Source: Lumbricus rubellus (Eukaryota > Annelida > Clitellata > Crassiclitellata > Lumbricidae). From it: DNA of 64,000 bases. Under the pieces are notes generated by a model. It ran no database searches and was not told where the DNA came from. It saw only the letters and a program-made list of their open reading frames with translations. Position 1 is the stretch's first letter; each line of letters starts with the position of its first letter. The stretch spans positions 3,742,759-3,806,758 of the forward strand of contig OX243824.1 in NCBI GenBank assembly GCA_945859605.1, in the 5' to 3' direction. Shown here piece by piece: positions 62,193-64,000 of the stretch. The position numbers were made by a program, and so were the translations under genes.

Positions 62193-62232
62193 AAGTATAA
62201 CAACTGGATATGGTAACGTTTTAAAAGGTGTT
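62193..62232 (-). promoter_or_regulatory. PSE-like box, loose TATA
   Basis: Minus AACACCTTTTAAAACG from 62232. The nearest TATA-like word (TTATACTTC) is 32 nt on, so support is weak. Confidence 0.35.
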
Positions 62233-62284
62233 TAACGTTGAATAACAGCTTTCATAATTTCCATTGCTCAGCGGCTTCTTATCA

Positions 62285-62800
62285 ATCAGAAGTTATATAG
62301 CGTCCCTTCAAGGGACCTGCTCAGAGGCGTACCTGGACTAGTTCAAGCATAGGGGAGACTTGGCACCCTTGATACTAAGGCACCCTTGATACTACGTCAC
62401 TATTTATTTACTTACTTACATAACTATAGCAAGCAGAGTACCAGCGTATTCAGAAAATCATACAGGAAACAGTTCCAGATGATTTTCTGAATGCGCTGGT
62501 ACTCTGCTTGCTATAATTATGCAAGTAAGTAAATAAATAGTCACGTAGTATCAAGGGTGCCTTAGTATCAAGGGTGCCAAGTCTCCCCTACAAAACAGTC
62601 TTCAACAGTTATGTAAAATTGAGAACGGTTTAAAAGGTGTCGCATAATCAAAGTAAGCCCATTCCAGGTTGGTGGACAAACCGCAGAGAACGAACGCCTC
62701 TGCAATGTTGCAGAGCGAGTGAAAGGAACCATTAAGTCACCATGGACAGCGGAGCGCATTGCACGGCGGTCTATTCAAGTGGAAAGGTGGAGGCAAATCT
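62285..62800 (-). mobile_element. LINE 3' end split by a MITE
   Basis: Reading minus: SAVHGDLMVPFTRSATLQRR, SFSAVCPPTWNGL and LNRSQFYITVEDC at 62760-62590, then a palindromic MITE, then the tail CGCCTCTGAGCAGGTCCCTT, GAAGGGACGCTATATAA at 62340-62290. Same family as 44068-44400. Confidence 0.72.
62352..62588. mobile_element. 237-bp palindromic MITE, TA target
   Basis: Arms of about 110 bp are almost perfect inverses: GGGGAGACTTGGCACCCTTG, ATACTAAGGCACCCTTGATA, then ACTATTTATTTACTTACTTA and, after a short gap, AAGCAGAGTACCAGCG. TA lies on both sides (62350-62351 and 62589-62590). The arm also contains a direct GGCACCCTTGATACTA repeat. Confidence 0.9.
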
Positions 62801-63285
62801 CACACAGATAAGAGGGTGTCAAGTCTGATAAGCATCGCCACACCAAAGATGCAATCCTAAATGAGATGCGCTGCGGGAAAGGAAGCCAGTGCAAGACCTC
62901 GCGCATGGATGACGGTTCAGACATTTAAACATCATCTTCTTTCTATCGAAAGATTCAGATGTATGTGCACTTGTTGTTTACAAATTTCTTATTTTATATT
63001 TACTTGCTATTTTTACATCATTAAGCATTGAATATCATTATGCCTTATTGTTTTGTAGTCTAATAGAGACTCATTTTCTGCATAATTTTATTGTGAATCT
63101 GATTTGCCGTGAAGGGTTGGTTGCAAAATAGATTCGATTGAAATTCATCAATAATTATAAATATCTTTCAATAAATTGAATAATAATTATTCAATTCATT
63201 GCTTTTTTGCTTTAATAATTAATTATTAATAATCGTACGCTAAATGCTCCACGCTTAATGAACAACTCGAACTGTCTCCGAATAA
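62801..63285. other. Intergenic, AT-rich
   Basis: No gene. A possible continuation of the LINE near 62800-62930 (ATGCGCTGCGGGAAAGGAAG), then AT-rich sequence with AATAATTATT palindromes. Confidence 0.4.
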
Positions 63286-63288
63286 TGG

Positions 63289-63325
63289 CACACCTCTTTT
63301 AAAGTTAATCTTCTTTTTATAAGAG
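63289..63325 (+). promoter_or_regulatory. PSE-like/TATA module, diverged
   Basis: CACACCTCTTTTAAAGTT at 63289 and TATAAGAGG at 63318, an offset of 29 nt. Confidence 0.42.
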
Positions 63326-63960
63326 GATTTTTCACCGAACGATTGTGATGCCACTAGCACAAAGAATTACAACAAATATTGATGTCTCATTGTTAGAACA
63401 AGGCAACTAATTCCCAATATATGCAGCGTTCATAAAGTTAGCTGCTTCAGCGAAGCAGCATCATCTTAAGATAACAGATGTCATTCTCGAGCTTGAAACC
63501 ATTGCTTCCAAACTGTGGAAACATCGACGAAGTTTTACACGGTTGCTGCATGCAGCAGGCCTATGGACAATATTGGCCGCTGACAAAAGTCTAGCCGAAT
63601 CTACTGCTAATACTGTCGTAGCCTACTTCCTTTTCGACAACCTCTCTGACTTGGCGCAGCGCTTATGAACTAGTCAGAGCCCTGTGCTTGATTTTACCAG
63701 CTTAGATAAATATTTCGAAAACCATCCAGTTTCTTGACTTCTGTTCCGTTAATTGTGTTTATCTCTCCTATGAATTTCAGTCTCTTATTAGACGGTTCTG
63801 CAAAAGGTGCTTTAAAAATTAAAACTATTCAGATTATGATGTCGTACGATAATGGCAAATATTGCATAAGCACGCAAACATCTGAGTAGATTACAAGAGT
63901 CAATCCGTATAATAGAACACATGCATGTGCATGTAGATGCCGTTAGGCATTGAATTGCAC
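63326..63960. other. Intergenic
   Basis: No supported gene. GAAGCAGCATCATCTTAAGA to CGACAACCTCTCTGACTTGG (63455-63655) is less AT-rich than its surroundings and unclassified. Confidence 0.35.
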
Positions 63961-63968
63961 ATTGCATT

Positions 63969-64000
63969 TAGACACCTTTATAACGTGATAAAGAACAACT
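63969..64000 (+). promoter_or_regulatory. PSE-like box at the window edge
   Basis: TTAGACACCTTTATAACG with the G at 63971. The expected TATA position is 64000, so the window ends before it can be judged. Confidence 0.45.

Noticed and set aside
62605..62641. PSE-like box GACACCTTTTAAACCG on the minus strand
   Set aside because: It lies in the coding frame of a LINE end (IMRHLLNRSQF) and has no TATA at 29 nt; chance match.

Overview
The window is non-coding-rich, AT-rich animal DNA. It has spliced genes with GT..AG introns, tRNA-derived SINEs, CR1/L2-like LINE 3' ends, hAT, TTAA-target and TA-target MITEs, and long microsatellites. It has no operons and no prokaryotic signals. The LINE/SINE tails and the frequent TAGGCCTA-type words suggest a marine invertebrate, perhaps a deuterostome, but I cannot name the species.

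Only two host genes can be supported. A four-exon gene on + (13861-16562) joins an F-box to a beta-propeller. A two-exon gene on - (24257-21821) joins a signal peptide and coiled-coil segment to a similar propeller. Both have a single intronless propeller exon entered in phase 1. A near-identical fragment of the second gene lies at 18602-18771. A 2.48-kb DNA transposon at 30773-33250 carries a frameshifted DUF7869-like transposase gene; its 76-bp MITE relative is at 2223-2298.

Outside the gene interval (about 13.3-25.5 kb) the window is filled with a repeated promoter-like module on both strands: a box near KACACCTTTAAA followed by a TATA box. In most copies the TATA box starts 29 nt (28-31) after the first base of the ACACC box. 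About 45 copies were found by eye. The geometry is that of animal snRNA promoters (PSE plus TATA). One copy (60816) stands exactly 30 nt upstream of an RNA that begins like U2 snRNA. The other copies sit in several decayed repeat-unit classes. Class I has a CTTC-GCNGYGGAAG block about 200 nt downstream. Class II has a TTTCTCTGCA block about 100 nt downstream. Class III is associated with a CCAGTCCCAAACCTGG block. This array of snRNA-type promoters with divergent downstream sequence is the strongest candidate for an undescribed system.

Region by region: 1-1065 two minisatellites; 1.1-13.3 kb promoter units, SINEs, LINE remnants and two TTAA elements; 13.3-25.5 kb the two genes, with a large TTAA element (18781-20781) holding a fold-back TATG/CATA microsatellite; 25.5-51.6 kb the densest promoter-unit array, with many MITE insertions, one exactly in a TATA box and one in a PSE-like box; 51.6-64 kb further units, a nested pair of TTAA elements (54994-57732), the U2-like locus and a long palindromic MITE.
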